The notes beneath the pieces are model-generated. The model worked only from the letters and a program-made list of their open reading frames with translations. It did not search any database and had not been told where the DNA came from. A stretch of 64,000 nt of DNA, taken from positions 124,001-188,000 of the forward strand of contig NZ_CP152413.1 in NCBI RefSeq assembly GCF_038967635.1, written 5' to 3'. Numbering within the stretch: the stretch's first letter is position 1; each line of letters begins with the position of its first letter. A program made the position numbers and the translations under genes. The stretch is from Bradyrhizobium sp. B124 (GTDB taxonomy: Bacteria; Pseudomonadota; Alphaproteobacteria; Rhizobiales; Xanthobacteraceae). Shown here piece by piece: positions 18,796-27,597 of the stretch.

Positions 18796-19716
18796 CTATT
18801 TCCGCAGTCGGATCGCCCCGTCGGCCTTCGAACCAATATCCTTGCGGGCGTGGCCGTTCGTAAGAGGCACTTCGAAGAAGTTCACCGCATGGTCAATTGA
18901 ACCGAGCGGCGCGGGCCGGCCTGTCCTCGCGATTTTGGGAAGTTCTCGCTTCGGTGGGAGGAGGCGCTCGGTTGCGTCAGCGGCCGGGTACGCCGTCCCG
19001 CTTGATGGCCGAGCTGTAGGTCGATGGTTCAGCCCCCAGATCGCCGCCTGTGTTCTGTTCTGAACACGAATCTTGCGGAGGATCGCCTTGATGTGAACCT
19101 TCACCGTAGCTTCCGCGATGTCGATCTTGCGTGCGATGCACTTGTTGGAATCGCCTTCGATCAGACACTGGAGAATGGAGATTTCTCGCGGCGAAAGCTG
19201 CTGTGCGAGCCTACCATCCGCGTTCGCCGTGGCATGACTATAATCGAGGCGTGGAGGGACACCGTCCGCGTCACGCTTTTCGGCATCAAGAGCCGACGTC
19301 AAGAAGTCGGTCGGAAATACCGTTCCGCCCATCATGACGAGCTCGATGGACTTGATGAACGCATCGCAGTTCATCACGTCGATGAAATATCCGGTGACGC
19401 CGGCTCGGATCGCAGCAGTCAACTCGCTCAGTCGATAGTGATCTGCGACGACAGCAATGCGTCCATCCGCGTGACGGCGCTTGAAACACTCGATCTGCTC
19501 GATCGTAGGGCCGAAATCGTCGCCACTGTGAACGACCAGGAACAGTGCCGGACAGACTGAACCGCTCCCGACATTGACCTTGCCAGACAAATCGTCTGCA
19601 TCGGAAATTGAAGGAAAGACTTGAAAATTTTCGGAATTTAGAATTCTGGCGAGACCTTCTTTCCGAAGACTGCTTTCACCACCAAGCACAATAGAAAAAG
19701 AATATTGTCGTCTCAT
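18796..19716 (-). CDS. LuxR-type regulator with degenerate receiver domain
   Basis: 306 residues, starting MRRQYSFSIVLGGESS; AGGAGAG 5 bases before the ATG decides this start. The N-terminal part has the receiver-domain fold (RILNSENFQVFPS, IAVVADHYRLSELTAAIRAGVTGYFID), but the usual phosphoacceptor strand reads LFLVVHSGDD with no Asp at the expected end of beta3, so phosphorylation is doubtful. A LuxR helix-turn-helix follows (LSPREISILQCLIEG, NKCIARKIDIAEATVKVHIK). About 80 extra C-terminal residues with no recognisable domain end the protein. It is transcribed away from another LuxR-type gene across a 458-base AT-rich gap, suggesting linked regulation of galE, surface genes or the NRPS-like cassette. 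Confidence 0.85.
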   Translation of the reverse strand: MRRQYSFSIVLGGESSLRKEGLARILNSENFQVFPSISDADDLSGKVNVGSGSVCPALFLVVHSGDDFGPTIEQIECFKRRHADGRIAVVADHYRLSELTAAIRAGVTGYFIDVMNCDAFIKSIELVMMGGTVFPTDFLTSALDAEKRDADGVPPRLDYSHATANADGRLAQQLSPREISILQCLIEGDSNKCIARKIDIAEATVKVHIKAILRKIRVQNRTQAAIWGLNHRPTARPSSGTAYPAADATERLLPPKRELPKIARTGRPAPLGSIDHAVNFFEVPLTNGHARKDIGSKADGAIRLRK

Positions 19717-20174
19717 GGAACTCTCCTGGACGCTACAAAAAATATGAAACAGGCTCATCGGTTTAACCCGACTCGTTTCTTGGATGGCTTGCCAAGCCAA
19801 AACAGCCGACGCATTGAAAATTGCTTCTTCAAATTCCGGTCGCTTGGGCAGAAATTTGGGGCGAAAAAAGCCCTAAGCATGCGTCAAAAGATTTACTAAC
19901 ATTAGATGCTAATCCCCAATATCCCTATATACCGTTGGTTATAGACATTCCTTGGGATGCCGCCCGTAATATCACGCCCGTGTTTTGACGGAGATTTGTC
20001 GAACAACGCTCGCTTAGGGCGGCGTCGATACTAAAATGCTATTTAAGATTGTAAGACTGCCGGAATTCGGCCTAGTCGCGATGAGAAAATTTGACTTGAA
20101 TGCCTCAAATTGAAGTAGCTTGGGAGGATATTGGGGTGCCGATTTGAACTGGGGGGACCGAGGATTGGCCGAAA
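19717..20174. promoter_or_regulatory. AT-rich divergent promoter region between two LuxR-type genes
   Basis: This 458-base gap is markedly more AT-rich than its surroundings (for example 19880-20060). It must hold the promoters of both divergent regulator genes. I could not fix a -35/-10 pair with confidence. AT-rich islands of this kind often bind nucleoid proteins in transferred DNA. Confidence 0.5.
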
Positions 20175-20828
20175 ATGCATTTCAGTCGTGTGGTCATTGC
20201 TAGCAGATATCCCGTTGTTTTACTGGGTCTGAACTGTCTGCTGGAAGCAGAACGTGATTTCAGGGTTGCTGCTCGATGCAGCGATAGTGCGAGTTGTTTG
20301 AATGCAATTCGCGCGCTCGTGCCCGATATCGCCATTTTGGACATATCGATGCCTGACATTTTTGGGCAGGCATTGCTCGATATCGCAAATTCCCGGACTC
20401 CTGCTGTTCGGCTCGTGTTCCTCGCAACCTCCGTTGAGGATCGCGACCTCACCATGTTGGCGGAAGTGGGCGCCTTTGGTGTTATCCTGAATGACGAGGA
20501 GCCCGAAACTCTTCTCCAGACATTGCGGCAAGTCGCGGACGGCCACAGGATGCTGCCTGCGCCTTCGAGCGAGGTCGCCATCTCTTCTGGGCAGTCCGCG
20601 ATTTTGGAGAAGCATCTTGCCGTGCTGACGGACCGGGAGCGTCAGATCATGCGTCTGGTATCGGAGGGATTGTCAAACAAGGAGATTGGCCGTCGTTTGA
20701 AGGTAACTGACGGCACCATCAAGGTTCATCTCCACCACATCTTTCGCAAGCTCGAGATCGGCAACAGGACAGCTCTTGCTACGCTCGCGGTCTCATACGC
20801 TGGGCAAAGCGGCCTGCCTTCCGATTAG
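20175..20828 (+). CDS. NarL/FixJ-family LuxR-type response regulator
   Basis: 217 residues. The receiver domain occupies ~1-120, with the phosphoacceptor Asp in PDIAILDISMPD and the RLVFLATSVEDRDLTMLAEVG strand-helix pair (quoted to 20 or fewer residues at a time in the frame). The DNA-binding domain at ~148-205 has LTDRERQIMRLVSEGLSNKE and GTIKVHLHHIFRKLEIGNRT. Unlike its divergent neighbour it keeps the conserved Asp, so it is probably phosphorylated by an unlinked histidine kinase; none is in the window. It points toward the NRPS-like cassette that begins ~500 bases downstream and is the best local candidate regulator. Confidence 0.88.
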   Translation: MHFSRVVIASRYPVVLLGLNCLLEAERDFRVAARCSDSASCLNAIRALVPDIAILDISMPDIFGQALLDIANSRTPAVRLVFLATSVEDRDLTMLAEVGAFGVILNDEEPETLLQTLRQVADGHRMLPAPSSEVAISSGQSAILEKHLAVLTDRERQIMRLVSEGLSNKEIGRRLKVTDGTIKVHLHHIFRKLEIGNRTALATLAVSYAGQSGLPSD

Positions 20829-21067
20829 CACGCAAGCTTTTTGACTTAGGGCGATATCAACCGACCTGGCGCTCGGGTGCGCAGGGTATTGGATGAGCGG
20901 TGACGGGAAGCACCGCTTCGCCGCATGAGTCGCGCTTGACTGTCGATGGCGCCATTCAACGTCCATCGCATCGGAACTGCTCCCTCGCGGGCACGCTTTG
21001 TCCCCAGGGCATGCCCCAAATGGGCCATGTCGGGATCGATAGGGTCTTTCCGCAGTGACTAGCCCAA

Positions 21068-21103
21068 GACAGACGTTCATCGAGACAGACGTTCATCGAG
21101 ACA
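21068..21103. repeat. 16-bp tandem duplication
   Basis: GACAGACGTTCATCGA occurs at 21068-21083 and again at 21084-21099, then a further GACAG. It lies in the gap between the response regulator and the phosphopantetheinyl transferase gene. The rest of 20829-21331 contains no recognisable gene. Confidence 0.7.
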
Positions 21104-21331
21104 GCGCGCGAACTCCGTCGGCGCGAAAATTAGGCAGGAAGCCAAAGCGTACGAACGTCAGGGGGCCTAGGTCTTTTGATGTAGCCCATCCATACTTCTA
21201 AATATCCATCAGGGCTCCTTGTTTTCGCACCTACGTGATTGTTCAATCGAAGAAATCCGCGTGAACGGGAGCTGCCGCTCCAGAAAGAATGCTCCGGTGC
21301 GCACGAGCGCTCCTGCGATCGGAATCCAGGT

Positions 21332-22171
21332 ATGACGCTTGACTGGCCTGAGCTCGACCTTACCCGACTTTCCGGCGCGGGCGGGGCCGACGGTCGTGGT
21401 GCGTCGGCTTTGAGCCAGAATTTTCATGTTGCCTTGGCCCGCTCGGGGCCTCGATTGTTGCAGCCCGCCGAATTCGACGTCAGTCAGACTCTTGTCGAGC
21501 CAGCAGCGTCCCTTCCAAGCTTTCTTGATAAGGCAGCTGAGCCGAGGGCCGGGATCATCGTGCCGGTTCTCGAGGATGATGGCTTGGAGGTCCTCGCATG
21601 CATGCTCGATGTGAAGCACGACATCATTCGCGGGCTAGGCGCCTTCCTCAACGAGGCGGAGCGTAGGCGCGGTGAAGGATTGAAGTCGGAGCGGGATCGC
21701 CGCCGCTTTATTGTTTCCCGTGGACAGCTGCGCCAGATCCTTGCTTCCAGGTTAGGAGTCTCGCCGTCCGATGTCGAACTGGAATACGGACGGCTGGGTA
21801 AACCCCAGCTCTCGCACCGCATGCCTTCTCGCAATTTGCACTTCAGCGTCTCTCGATCCGAAGATCTGGCAGTCGTCGCGCTCTCGACCGGGCAAGAGAT
21901 CGGAGTGGACATCGAGGCAGTTCTCCCCGTGCCCGAAGCGGACGAGATCGCCGCGCTGTGCTTTTCCGCCTCCGACTACGAGTCTTATGCCGCCCTCGGT
22001 CCGGACGACCAGCTGGAAGGCTTCTTTCGGCGTTGGACCCGGCTGGAGGCCATTTCCAAGGGCCTGGGATGCGGCTTGGGATACCCCAGCTCTTGGGATG
22101 AAAAGGATTGGGTTGTCCGAAGTTTCGTACCTAAAACGGGGTATCTCGGGAGCGTGGTTGTTCGGAAATGA
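21332..22171 (+). CDS. 4'-phosphopantetheinyl transferase, Sfp type
   Basis: About 279 residues from the ATG at 21332 (MTLDWPELDLTR); the frame is open to 21239 but the extra 31 residues look non-coding. Diagnostic motifs are LHFSVSRSEDLAVVAL, IGVDIEAVLPV (metal-binding Asp and Glu) and RRWTRLEAISKGLG, the W-x-R-x-E-A-x-x-K signature. Such enzymes transfer the phosphopantetheine arm of CoA to the serine of carrier proteins in the cytosol. It precedes a thioesterase-like gene and an adenylation-carrier gene on the same strand, so the carrier domain at 23360-25336 is the obvious target. The ribosome binding site is poor, leaving the start uncertain. Confidence 0.88.
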   Translation: MTLDWPELDLTRLSGAGGADGRGASALSQNFHVALARSGPRLLQPAEFDVSQTLVEPAASLPSFLDKAAEPRAGIIVPVLEDDGLEVLACMLDVKHDIIRGLGAFLNEAERRRGEGLKSERDRRRFIVSRGQLRQILASRLGVSPSDVELEYGRLGKPQLSHRMPSRNLHFSVSRSEDLAVVALSTGQEIGVDIEAVLPVPEADEIAALCFSASDYESYAALGPDDQLEGFFRRWTRLEAISKGLGCGLGYPSSWDEKDWVVRSFVPKTGYLGSVVVRK

Positions 22172-22316
22172 ATGGTCGTCCGGACTGGAGCTTCCGCGAT
22201 GTAATCATTCACTAGCGGGGAGCCCAGCCCACTTGTTGGAAAGGCATGCAAGTTCATTCCAAGCCGCGCTTGTTCGAGATGCCTCGCGGTCGCAGTCGAG
22301 AATACGGAAATAGCCT

Positions 22317-23318
22317 ATGCAAGCGCAGGTGACGCAGTTTTCGGAACTGCTCGCAGACCTCGCGGTCAAGGACATCAAGGTCTGGGTCGAGGGCGATCGG
22401 CTCCGGTGCAGCGCACCGGCCGGCGCGATGACGGCCGAGCTTCGCGATCAATTGCAGGGGCGAAAGGGTGAGATCATCGCCTTTCTGAACATGGCCACCG
22501 CCGCGGCCACACAGCAGCCTGCAATCATTCCCCTGCAGTCGCGCGGAACGCGCACGCCCATTTACGCCGTACCGGGGCATGTCGGAGCACCGTTCTCATT
22601 CTCGGACCTGTCGAAGCACCTGGGTGGCGATCAACCGTTCTATGCACTTCAACCGCCTGGCTTCGACGGAGAGAGCGAGCCAATGGACCGCGTCGAAGAT
22701 ATCGCCGAGTACTTCGCTGGCCAGATCGTTCAGTATCAGCCGGTCGGTCCGTACATCATCGCTGGATACTGCTCCGGCGGTCCCACAGCCTTCGAACTGG
22801 CCAAAATCCTCAAGAAACGCGGGGCGGCGGTTCCGTGCGTCGCCCTCTTTGGTCCACTTCATCCCGCCACCCATCAGGAATTGCTGCGTTTGCTGTACTT
22901 CTCTGCCTGGGGGACGATCCGATCGGTCCGGAGATCGATGGCGAAGTTGCCGACATTTGGCGCTCGTCTCCGATATTTCGGCAGTCGCCTCCGCGAGCGC
23001 GCCTTCATGCCCCTCGTTCGCAAGGAGCCTGTCACGACAGATCCGGTGCTAGCCAGCAGAGCTCTGCTCAAATCCACGGCGATGGCGGCATTTCGGCGGT
23101 ACACTCCGACTCCGTATTCGGGCCGTGTGTGCATATTCCTTCCGAACAAGGCCTGGCTGCGATCGGGCGCAGCACCTCATCGATGGCGGCTCGTGGCGCC
23201 CGATGCTGAATTTTATTTCGGCCCCGAGGACTGCGACGAAGTCTCCATGCTGGAAGAGCCTGACGCACCTGCCGTCGCAGAACTTTATCGCCGGGCAACT
23301 CAGAAGCTCAGAGATTGA
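22317..23318 (+). CDS. Thioesterase-fold protein with N-terminal TubC-type docking domain
   Basis: 333 residues. Residues ~8-60 (ELLADLAVKDIKVWVEGDRL, then ELRDQLQGRKGEIIAFL) match the TubC N-terminal docking domain normally found at the start of NRPS modules. Residues ~70-330 form an alpha/beta-hydrolase NRPS thioesterase domain (PIYAVPGHVGAPFSFSDLSK, QPFYALQPPGFDG). The nucleophile elbow is GYCSGG, giving Cys152 in place of Ser. The positions expected for the acid (VALFGPLHP) and the catalytic His (CDEVSML) do not show Asp or His in my alignment. It lies 41 bases before the adenylation-carrier gene and probably acts on its carrier-bound product, as releasing enzyme, acyltransferase or non-catalytic partner. 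Confidence 0.85.
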   Translation: MQAQVTQFSELLADLAVKDIKVWVEGDRLRCSAPAGAMTAELRDQLQGRKGEIIAFLNMATAAATQQPAIIPLQSRGTRTPIYAVPGHVGAPFSFSDLSKHLGGDQPFYALQPPGFDGESEPMDRVEDIAEYFAGQIVQYQPVGPYIIAGYCSGGPTAFELAKILKKRGAAVPCVALFGPLHPATHQELLRLLYFSAWGTIRSVRRSMAKLPTFGARLRYFGSRLRERAFMPLVRKEPVTTDPVLASRALLKSTAMAAFRRYTPTPYSGRVCIFLPNKAWLRSGAAPHRWRLVAPDAEFYFGPEDCDEVSMLEEPDAPAVAELYRRATQKLRD

Positions 23319-23359
23319 CGTGATCCGATTTTTAAACTTGCCGGATGGGAGCGCATTTC

Positions 23360-25336
23360 ATGAATGAGGTCCTGCCTATCGTGGCGGAGAGCGTGGCGCT
23401 TCCTCCGCTGCAAGATGCCGATCATCGGGCGCTCGTCGTCGATTACAACGCCACGTCGGCGCGTTACCCATCGGACAGGACAATCATCGATCTCTTTCAT
23501 GATCAAGTGACGCTCAGTCCTGATGCTGAAGCGATCCGCTTTGGCGATGCCATGCTGACATATCGGCAGCTCGACGAACGCTCCAACCAGATGGCCGCGC
23601 ATCTGGGCTCACAGGGCGTGGGGCCGGGTCGGATCATCGTTGTCTTCATGGAGCACTCCATCGAAGTCGTCGTCGCGATCCTGGGTGTCCTCAAAGCCGG
23701 CGCAGCCTATGTGCCAATTGATGCGGCGACGCCGAAAGGACGCATTGCGACAATCCTGAAAGACATTTCCAACGGGACCGGTGGGCAAACGCCGGTGGCG
23801 ATCACTCAGGCGCGTCTGCAATCCGCCATCTCGCCGGAGCTTGCCGACATTTTCGTGCTCGATGCCGATTTCGGCTCGATTTTGGATCAGCCTGCCTCGG
23901 CCCGACCGTCCGCCGCCAAGTCGAACGGCGTCGCCTACATCATCTTCACTTCAGGCTCGACCGGCACTCCCAAGGGCGTCGAGATCGAGCATCGCAGCCT
24001 CGTGAACTACATCTGGTGGGCCGCGCGGGTGTACAGTGCCGGCCAGCCGCTCGCATGGCCACTCTTCTCGTCTCTTGCGTTCGACCTGACCGTCACAACG
24101 CTCTTCGCGCCACTCATCACGGGCGGCCGGATCGTGGTCTATCTTGGTGATCCGGGGGTGAAGAACATGGTCGTGCTCAAGGTGGTCGACGACAATGCCG
24201 TCGATATCATGAAGCTGACACCGGCGCATCTTGCGATGATCCGCGACCGCAATCTTGAGGCCACGAGATTGCGCAAGTTCATTGTAGGCGGGGAGGACTT
24301 CAAGACCGAGCTGGCCCGCGACATCACCAAAGCCATCCCTCATCCTGTCGAGATCTACAACGAGTACGGACCGACCGAAGCCACAGTGGGCTGCATGATT
24401 CATCGGTTTGACGTAGACCAGGATCGCTCTGCATCGGTGCCGATTGGCGTTCCGGCTGCTAATGCGGGAATTTACGTCCTCAGCAAGGAATATCGGCCGA
24501 CCGGCCCCAACGTCATCGGCGAGATGTTCATCGCAGGCGATGGTCTCGCGAGAGGTTATTTTAATCGCCCCGACCTGACCGAGGAGCGCTTCCGCACGGC
24601 TACAGATCCTCGAGATGGCTTTTCGAGGCTGCGGCTGTACAAGACCGGCGATCTTGCCCGCTGGAGCTCGGAAGGGCGCCTGGAATTTCTCGGCCGCGCG
24701 GATCATCAGGTGAAGGTTGGCGGCACGCGTATCGAGCTGGGTGAGATCGAAGCGCGGCTTCTCAAGCAGCCCCATGTTCAGGAATGCGCGGTCGTTGCCA
24801 TTCCCGCTCCAGTGGGAAATGCTGAGGAGGGCGCAATCACGCGACTTGTAGCCTACTATGTCTCCTCGAAACCTCTGACCGTGCCGGAGCTGCGCGCCCA
24901 CCTCGCCGAAGAACTCCTGGAGTCCATGATTCCGGCGCACTATGTCTGCCTCGAACGGATGCCGCTCACGTCCAACGGCAAGATCGACCGCTCCTCGCTT
25001 CCCGAGCCGACGGCGGATAGCATTCAGCCGGCGCACGAGTTCGTCGCCCCATCAACAGAGACCGAGAAGACCTTGGCTGCCCTGTGGTGCAATCTCCTCA
25101 AGGTCAAGTCGATCGGACGGTACGACAACTTCTTCGACCTGGGCGGGGAGTCGCTCCTGGTCGTGAGAGCGGTGGCGCGCATGCGAAAGATCTTCGGCGT
25201 CGACGTGCAGCTCCGCAACCTGTTCGAGCGCCCGACCGTGGCCGAACTGGCGGAAGTGATCGACGGGATGCGCTGGGTGGCCGATTCCAGAGCTGCTTCA
25301 CTCTCGGGCGGACCGCGAGAGGAAATCGAACTCTAG
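23360..25336 (+). CDS. NRPS-like adenylation plus carrier protein, asparagine-type pocket
   Basis: 658 residues from ATG 23360 (GGGAG 8 bases upstream; an ATG at 23345 is less likely). The adenylation domain covers ~30-545: LTYRQLDERSNQ, IIFTSGSTGTPKGV (A3), YNEYGPTEATVG (A5), GEMFIAGDGLARGY, YKTGDLARW (A7), GRADHQVKVGGTRIELGEIE (A8) and TSNGKIDR (A10 Lys). The ten pocket residues, aligned by hand to GrsA, read D-L-T-K-I-G-E-V-G-K beginning at Asp242; the textbook asparagine code is DLTKLGEVGK. A carrier domain follows with the phosphopantetheine serine at ~598 in LGGESL. No condensation domain exists. The acidic tail PREEIEL could dock onto the TubC-type domain of the thioesterase-like neighbour. 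It should load asparagine onto its own carrier domain. Confidence 0.9.
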   Translation: MNEVLPIVAESVALPPLQDADHRALVVDYNATSARYPSDRTIIDLFHDQVTLSPDAEAIRFGDAMLTYRQLDERSNQMAAHLGSQGVGPGRIIVVFMEHSIEVVVAILGVLKAGAAYVPIDAATPKGRIATILKDISNGTGGQTPVAITQARLQSAISPELADIFVLDADFGSILDQPASARPSAAKSNGVAYIIFTSGSTGTPKGVEIEHRSLVNYIWWAARVYSAGQPLAWPLFSSLAFDLTVTTLFAPLITGGRIVVYLGDPGVKNMVVLKVVDDNAVDIMKLTPAHLAMIRDRNLEATRLRKFIVGGEDFKTELARDITKAIPHPVEIYNEYGPTEATVGCMIHRFDVDQDRSASVPIGVPAANAGIYVLSKEYRPTGPNVIGEMFIAGDGLARGYFNRPDLTEERFRTATDPRDGFSRLRLYKTGDLARWSSEGRLEFLGRADHQVKVGGTRIELGEIEARLLKQPHVQECAVVAIPAPVGNAEEGAITRLVAYYVSSKPLTVPELRAHLAEELLESMIPAHYVCLERMPLTSNGKIDRSSLPEPTADSIQPAHEFVAPSTETEKTLAALWCNLLKVKSIGRYDNFFDLGGESLLVVRAVARMRKIFGVDVQLRNLFERPTVAELAEVIDGMRWVADSRAASLSGGPREEIEL

Positions 25337-25420
25337 TCGATCGGAAGGTCCGCAAGTGGTTGCAAGGGCACCGATACGGTCTAGACCTCGAGCGTTGGGC
25401 TCATAGCGGAGCGGACGAAG

Positions 25421-26593
25421 ATGATGGACAAAGCTTGGGTATCGGCGCAAGGACCGGAGCTGCCTTGGGCGGCGGCGGAATATGAGCTCTTACGGGACCA
25501 GGTCCGCCGCTTTGTCGAGGAGGAAATCAAGCCCTGTGCAGATCGCTGGGAAGAGGAGGGCGGCGTTCCGCGTCCGGTCCTGCGTCGGATGGGCGAACTT
25601 GGCTTCTTCGGCATCCGCTATCCGGCCGAGTACGGCGGTGCCGAGATGGACGCGGTCGCATCGACGGTCTTCGCGGAGGAACTCGGGCGCTCCACCTATG
25701 CCGGCGCCGCGGACGCAATGCTGGTCCATGCCGAGATGGCTTCCGGTTATGTCTTTCACGACGGGACCAAATCCCAACGGGCTCGGTGGATGCCGGGCAT
25801 TGTGAGCGGCGAGGTGATCACCGCGATCGCCATCACGGAGCCGGATGCGGGCTCGGACGTGAAGGCCATCCGCACGCGCGCGCGCCGAGACGGCGACTCC
25901 TACCTGCTCGATGGTACGAAACTGTACATCACCAACGGCGTCTGCGCGGATCTCTACTGTGTTGCGGCCAAGACTGATTCCGCGGCAGGGAGCAACGGGA
26001 TCACGATGTTCCTCGTCGAGAAGGGCACGCCAGGCTTCAGCGTGGCTCGCGAGCTGGACAAGCTCGGCTGGCGCTCCTCCGATACGGCCGAGCTCGTCTT
26101 CGATGGCTGCCGCATTCCTGCCGAGAACGTGCTCGGCGCGGAGGGGCAAGGCTTCTACTCCATCATGCGCAACTTGCAGAACGAGCGCCTGGTCCTCGCC
26201 GCCATGGCTATCGGGATGGCCGAGGCGGCGATCGATATGACCCTCACTTACGTGAAAACGCGTCGCGCATTCGGAGGCGTCCTTTGGGACATGCAGGCGA
26301 TCCGCCAGCGTCTTGCGATGCTCTCTGCCAAGATGGAGGCAAGCCGCGCGTTTCTCTATGCCACCGCCTGGCGCATGGCGGCGGACGACGACTGCATGCG
26401 CGAGATCTCGATGTTGAAGGCCATCTGCGGCGAACTCGTCAACGAGGTGGTGTATGCATGCGTGCAGTTCCACGGCGCCATGGGCGTCATGCGGGAGAGC
26501 CCGATTGAGCGCATATCGCGCGACGCCCGCATCCTCTCCATTGCCGGCGGCGCGACGGAGGTGATGCTGGATGTGGTCGCGTCAATGTCGTGA
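25421..26593 (+). CDS. Acyl-CoA-dehydrogenase-like flavoprotein of the NRPS-like cassette
   Basis: 390 residues, usual family length. FAD-binding blocks AIAITEPDAGSDVKAIRT and YLLDGTKLYITNGVCADLY, the RRAFGG helix motif, and the C-terminal QFHGAMGVMRESPIER are present. The base position used by medium-chain enzymes (E in YEGT) reads AGGAT here, but a Glu occurs in NERLVLAAMAIG, the place used by isovaleryl-CoA dehydrogenase. It follows the adenylation-carrier gene by 84 bases on the same strand. Flavoproteins of this fold oxidise carrier-bound amino acids, for example prolyl-S-PCP in pyrrole biosynthesis, so alpha,beta-oxidation of an asparaginyl thioester is a reasonable inference. An ordinary fatty acyl-CoA dehydrogenase is the alternative. 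Confidence 0.85.
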   Translation: MMDKAWVSAQGPELPWAAAEYELLRDQVRRFVEEEIKPCADRWEEEGGVPRPVLRRMGELGFFGIRYPAEYGGAEMDAVASTVFAEELGRSTYAGAADAMLVHAEMASGYVFHDGTKSQRARWMPGIVSGEVITAIAITEPDAGSDVKAIRTRARRDGDSYLLDGTKLYITNGVCADLYCVAAKTDSAAGSNGITMFLVEKGTPGFSVARELDKLGWRSSDTAELVFDGCRIPAENVLGAEGQGFYSIMRNLQNERLVLAAMAIGMAEAAIDMTLTYVKTRRAFGGVLWDMQAIRQRLAMLSAKMEASRAFLYATAWRMAADDDCMREISMLKAICGELVNEVVYACVQFHGAMGVMRESPIERISRDARILSIAGGATEVMLDVVASMS

Positions 26594-26775
26594 GCCTGAT
26601 GCGGAAGAGTGGCATATCTGAACGTTCGTGGTGATGAAGCAGTAAATCCTCTGCAACATTCGCACTGACCGCAATTGGGCTTCGAACCCGACGGGCGTCT
26701 GGCCGATCACCCAGTCTGATATCCGAGGCGGCGTCTGCGCACTGTCTTCGGACAGGTCGACCACAGTGCATTCGC

Positions 26776-27597
26776 CTAATGGGATACGAGGACTGGAATT
26801 TTGGAGGACCGCAGCACGGACTTGGTTGTGCCGCCAAGAATGAACTCCAGCCACATCGGGTGCGAGTAGCCACCCATCACCAATAGGTCATAACTAGCCT
26901 TTTCTGTCTGTTCGCGAAGCGCTGCAGCTTCGTCGCCGGTTTCGATTGCGACTGGTTCTAGCGAAATTACGCCGTAACGAGCGAGGTGTTCCCTCAACTG
27001 GTTGGTGTCCTCAGCTTGTTGCGCGGCCGGCGACGGATTGATGGTTATGATCTCAACGGAGCCGGCCAGACCCAACAGCGGTAGTGCATCGTGGACCGCC
27101 CTGACGGCCTCGCGGCTTCCATCCCAGGCGATGCCAATGCGCGCGAACTGACACGGTCCGACATTCGCGGGCACGACAAGCACCGGCCGGCCGCAATGCA
27201 CGACGACCGAGTGAGCAATCGGCAGGGGGTGAGAGACGTGGGGCCCCTGCCGATCATGCTGGCCAAGGATCACCAAATCGGCGTAGCGCGCCCTGTGGCC
27301 GATCCCCTGAACAATATCGCCCTCCGCCGCGAACCAGCGAGCGTCTATCGGGCCCATCGCTGTTTCGTCTGCAAAGATCGTTTCTGCGCAGCATGCATCC
27401 TCGGCGAGCGTACGCGCTAGGTTGGCAACCGCCTGGTCCAGCTGGCTGGGCTTGTACAGCGGCTCAACATCCGGAGGGGGCGTGACATGCAGCCCGGTCA
27501 GCCGGGCTCCAGCGCCACGCGCCAGCCCGATGGACAGCTGAAGCCGTCTGCGGCCAGCTTCGTTGCCATCGATATGCACTAGCAGGTCCCTAAGCAT
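26776..27597 (-). CDS. Tandem universal stress protein (UspA family)
   Basis: 273 residues from the ATG at 27597 (MLRDLLVHIDGNEAGRRRL). Two Usp domains lie in tandem, ~1-145 and ~150-273. The second has the nucleotide-binding loop MGGYSHPMWLEFILGGTTKS and ends IPVLVSH; the first has ADLVILGQHDRQG and VLVVPANVG. The frame remains open to 27849 but the extra N-terminal residues are not Usp-like. Proteins of this type respond to stress or low oxygen in rhizobia. It stands alone, convergent with the NRPS-like cassette. Ribosome binding is weak (CCAGGAC directly before ATG). Confidence 0.85.
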   Translation of the reverse strand: MLRDLLVHIDGNEAGRRRLQLSIGLARGAGARLTGLHVTPPPDVEPLYKPSQLDQAVANLARTLAEDACCAETIFADETAMGPIDARWFAAEGDIVQGIGHRARYADLVILGQHDRQGPHVSHPLPIAHSVVVHCGRPVLVVPANVGPCQFARIGIAWDGSREAVRAVHDALPLLGLAGSVEIITINPSPAAQQAEDTNQLREHLARYGVISLEPVAIETGDEAAALREQTEKASYDLLVMGGYSHPMWLEFILGGTTKSVLRSSKIPVLVSH

